Shown here: piece after piece, positions 61,740 through 64,000 of the stretch
Numbering within the stretch: position 1 is the first letter of the stretch
Layout: each line of letters opens with the position of its first letter
Source of the DNA: Buddleja alternifolia
Taxonomy: Eukaryota; Streptophyta; Magnoliopsida; Lamiales; Scrophulariaceae
Length of the DNA stretch: 64,000 nt
Reading direction: 5' to 3'
NCBI GenBank assembly: GCA_019426215.1
Contig: CM033399.1
Location: forward strand, 24,499,022-24,563,021
The notes under the pieces: model-generated
Told to the model about the DNA's origin: nothing
Database searches by the model: none
Seen by the model: the letters and a program-made list of their open reading frames with translations, nothing else
Position numbers and translations under genes: made by a program

Positions 61740-63471
61740 TGACACGCTAATACCTAACGTGCTTGAATAGCAAGTGTACTAGTCGTGGTAGTAATAAAAG
61801 TGGACAAAATAAGTCCGGGTTGTCGAACCACGGAGACTTGAATTTTAGCTTTAGATTTTTAATAAAAGAAAAGATAAATAAAGTAAATTGCAAGAATTGA
61901 TTGAATAAACGAAGGACAAAAGAGGAAATGAGCTATAGACTGAAACTCACGTATGATAAAATGACTAAGGCACATGCTATAACCAAATCTACTTGTCAAT
62001 ATATATGGGCTACTCCTCGAATTATTAGACTCCTATTGCTTTGGTGGAAACTCCTTAGTTAACTATTACCCGATGTCTCGGTTCATAATAATCCTATGAT
62101 TAATTGACGGTTCTCTAAATATGTCTATTCGAGAATCTAATCAATAACCACGCATTAACGTTCTAGAGTTTCCCCGGATAAATCCGGCTAACAGCACCCG
62201 AAAATCTTTACCCATCTCTAGGGGCAATTCCTCATTTGTTTCGGATGATGTGTTAATTCCCTTGAACCCTAACCTATCTTCTCTCGAATGACTAAATTAG
62301 GCAAGATAGCAAGTATATAGTGATCAAGCACATGATTGGAATAAAAGCATAGAATTAACACACAAAGCAATAGGAGAATTAATTGTGATATGCGAAACCT
62401 GCGCCAAACTCCCTGTGTTAATTTTTTTGCAAATCACTCCCTTGTGTTATTCTTTATTCTGCATATTTCCCCTTTTTTGGTTTTTTTTGGTGTTTTTTTC
62501 CATCATAAATGTCAATCCAAATGCATTTTTACCCCAAACATGTTTACAATAGTTAAATAATTTAATTTGGGTTAGATCTAGAACATTTATGATGGAAAAA
62601 ACACCAAAAAAAATCAAAAAAAGGGAAATATGCAGAATAAAAAATAACACAAAGGGGTGATTCGCAAAAAAATTAACACAGGGGAGTTTGGAGCAGGTTT
62701 CGCATATCACAGGGGGGTCTTATGCAATTTTCCCCTCCAAGATTGATGAATTTTTGGCTCAAAATCCCAGAAAAATGCCTTCCTTTCCCCGATTTTCGAA
62801 CCCCTTGTAATTGCTGAAATTTGGATTTTATAGTTTTCAAAAAACTGTTGCACCGGCGCCCAAGCGTGAGCAAATCGGCGCCCAGGCGTGGTCCAGGTGA
62901 TGTAATTGACTTGAGGAAGAAGTTGAAGGGTGCCCAGGCGTGGTTGGGGTGGCGCCGTAAGAGGGGCGCTCGGGCGCCACAGTGCGAACTCAACCGTTTT
63001 CTTACTTTTCAGCGCAGCAATCTTGTTTCCTTCATAAAGTTCTCCACAGACCTCCGATTTGAGTGATTAAAGTCATCCCATAAAGAAAAGACATAGAAAT
63101 ACAACTTTGTAGAAGGGAATGTTCCCAAATTCGGTCTCTAAACATACAAAAATGGTGCTCAAACGTGGAAGATATGGCAGATATCGCGCCCAGGCGTGGA
63201 AAAATAGCGCCTAGGCGTGATTATACGTAACTTCAGCCTGTTTCTTGCTTGTTCGGGCGCCCAGGCGCGATTATGGATGCGCTTGGGCGTGGAGGTGCGA
63301 ACATAAATTGTTTTATATGTCATTTTTCCGCCCTTTCTTCGTTTGCATCCATTTACAACCTGAAATCACTTCACACATGGATTAAACGCAAATGGGGCAA
63401 GAATCAAGCGATAAATGAACCTAAAACATAAACACAACGGTCTTGAAAACACATAAAAATGACTCTTATCA
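61740..63471 (-). repeat. Solo Athila-like LTR inserted in integrase (element 3)
   Basis: On minus it starts TGATAAGAGTCATTTTTATG (63471) and ends ACGTTAGGTATTAGCGTGTCA (61740), matching both ends and many blocks of the element 2 LTR. It splits the integrase codons between ...HYEYS and APQTPQQN. Flanks read caggt and cagct (with the latter overlapping the LTR's final CA), so the duplication is imperfect. No internal region remains, so it is a recombined solo LTR. It carries paired GCGCCYRGGCG motifs at 62855/62877, 63186/63207 and 63257/63279. Confidence 0.85.
62384..62735. mobile_element. Fold-back MITE inside the solo LTR
   Basis: The two halves are nearly perfect inverted copies of about 140 bases: tgtgatatgcgaaacctg at 62384 is mirrored by caggtttcgcatatcaca ending near 62712. 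The right arm extends a further 22 bases to gcaattttcccc (62735) that the left arm lacks, so the left end is trimmed. The terminal style (gggaaaattgca, then cctgtg words) resembles the MULE at 30601 (gggataattgca). Confidence 0.75.
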
Positions 63472-64000
63472 ACCTGAATACTCATAATGTATTCCATTCT
63501 CTGCACAAAACTTCTCAACAACCTTGTTAGTAACTCAGTACCATGATAGCTTCTTATTCTTGCAACCTTAAGATTTTTCAATGTTTGAAGTTGCCGAATA
63601 AGCGTTGTTAACTTGTCACATGTTTCATCTTTGGACGAAAGAAATTTCACCCAAGTAAATCGAGAGAAATCATCTACTATCACCAACGTATACTTTTTAC
63701 CGCTCACACTAATCATTTGAACAGGTCCAAACGGATCCATGTGAAGTAGTTCAAGTATTCTAGTGGTAGATAGATGAGGTTTTCTCTTGAAAGATGATTT
63801 AACTTGTTTGCCCATTTGACAAGCGTCACAAAGGCGATCCTTGTGAAATGGCCTTTTTGGTAATCCCTCTACAAGATTTAGCTTTAGAAGCTAAGAGATT
63901 GTCTTAAAGTTGAGGTGATTTATTTTTCTATGCCATAACCAACCCGTTTTAGATTCATTTTTAGCAACAAAACATGTTGGGTTGTTGTCAGTTGTTGAAC
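63472..64000 (-). pseudogene. Copia integrase core, 5' side, catalytic Asp lost
   Basis: On minus the frame runs from beyond the window through GKQVKSSFKRKPHLST, LLHMDPFGPV (first catalytic Asp) and YTLVIVDDFSRFTWVKFL to VARIRSYHGTE, where the family has Asp in RSDHG (second catalytic Asp replaced by Tyr), then FCAEN-like residues up to the LTR insertion at 63471. The region 63816-64000 continues toward the zinc-binding part with lesions. Confidence 0.8.

Larger units (their letters stand above)
52645..64000 (-). mobile_element. Sirevirus-like Ty1-copia element, right part off window
   Basis: Order on minus: integrase, reverse transcriptase, RNase H, a 0.8-kb spacer, a long third ORF, polypurine tract, 3' LTR. 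A third ORF after pol and the AAAAAGGGGGAAAT junction fit the Sirevirus lineage. Gag, protease and the 5' LTR would be beyond 64000. It inserted into the leader of the family X element. Many stops show it is dead. Confidence 0.85.

Overview
This is plant nuclear DNA, most likely eudicot. The evidence is AT-rich spacers, GT-AG introns, plant retrotransposon families (Sirevirus-like copia, Athila-like and chromovirus-like Ty3), a FAR1/MULE transposase, a tRNA-derived SINE and a plant-specific LURP-one-related (LOR) gene. No species can be named. Only one host gene looks intact: the three-exon LOR gene at 19212-20106 (minus). Almost everything else is nested transposable elements.

Layout. 1-860: end of a Sirevirus-type LTR, inserted in a copia LTR of 'family X' (861-1315 and 3541-4121), which also carries a reversed 'family Y' LTR (1316-3540). 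4122-15359: 3' end and about 3.2 kb LTR of a chromovirus-like Ty3 element, split by a complete minus-strand Athila-like element (5898-12327) that itself holds a hAT-like insertion. 15360-23930: low-copy-looking AT-rich DNA with the LOR gene, a SINE and possible MITEs. 23930-30480: pile of family Y, family X and Athila-type LTR pieces. About 30490-45480: a MULE with a FAR1/MULE transposase gene (plus) and a convergent Ulp1/C48 protease gene (minus), both broken. The protease gene is split by a young Athila-like gag-protease element (37069-44888, 5-bp duplication gtcgg, LTRs about 1% different). A Pack-MULE-like element (30601-31634) lies near the left end. 45500-52644: family X LTR fragment and a gag-only copia element on minus. 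52645-64000: Sirevirus-like copia on minus (3' LTR, about 1,380-codon third ORF, pol), running off the right edge and holding a solo Athila LTR (61740-63471) with a fold-back element inside.

Two signals stand out. (1) The MULE's introns and flanks are filled with an iterated short motif close to ACTGTATAATG, absent from its exons and oriented with the sense strand of both convergent genes. This resembles the non-coding motif arrays used by the anti-silencing VANC proteins of Arabidopsis VANDAL MULEs. (2) The Athila-like elements carry CpG-rich near-palindromes in pairs 21-23 bp apart, in the LTR and again in the gag linker. The motif class differs between elements (TNCGAACG or GCGCCYRGGCGC) but matches between LTR and gag within an element. 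Inside gag the two members of a pair fall in different reading frames, so the constraint looks nucleic-acid level. Neither is explained by ordinary retrotransposon or MULE annotation.
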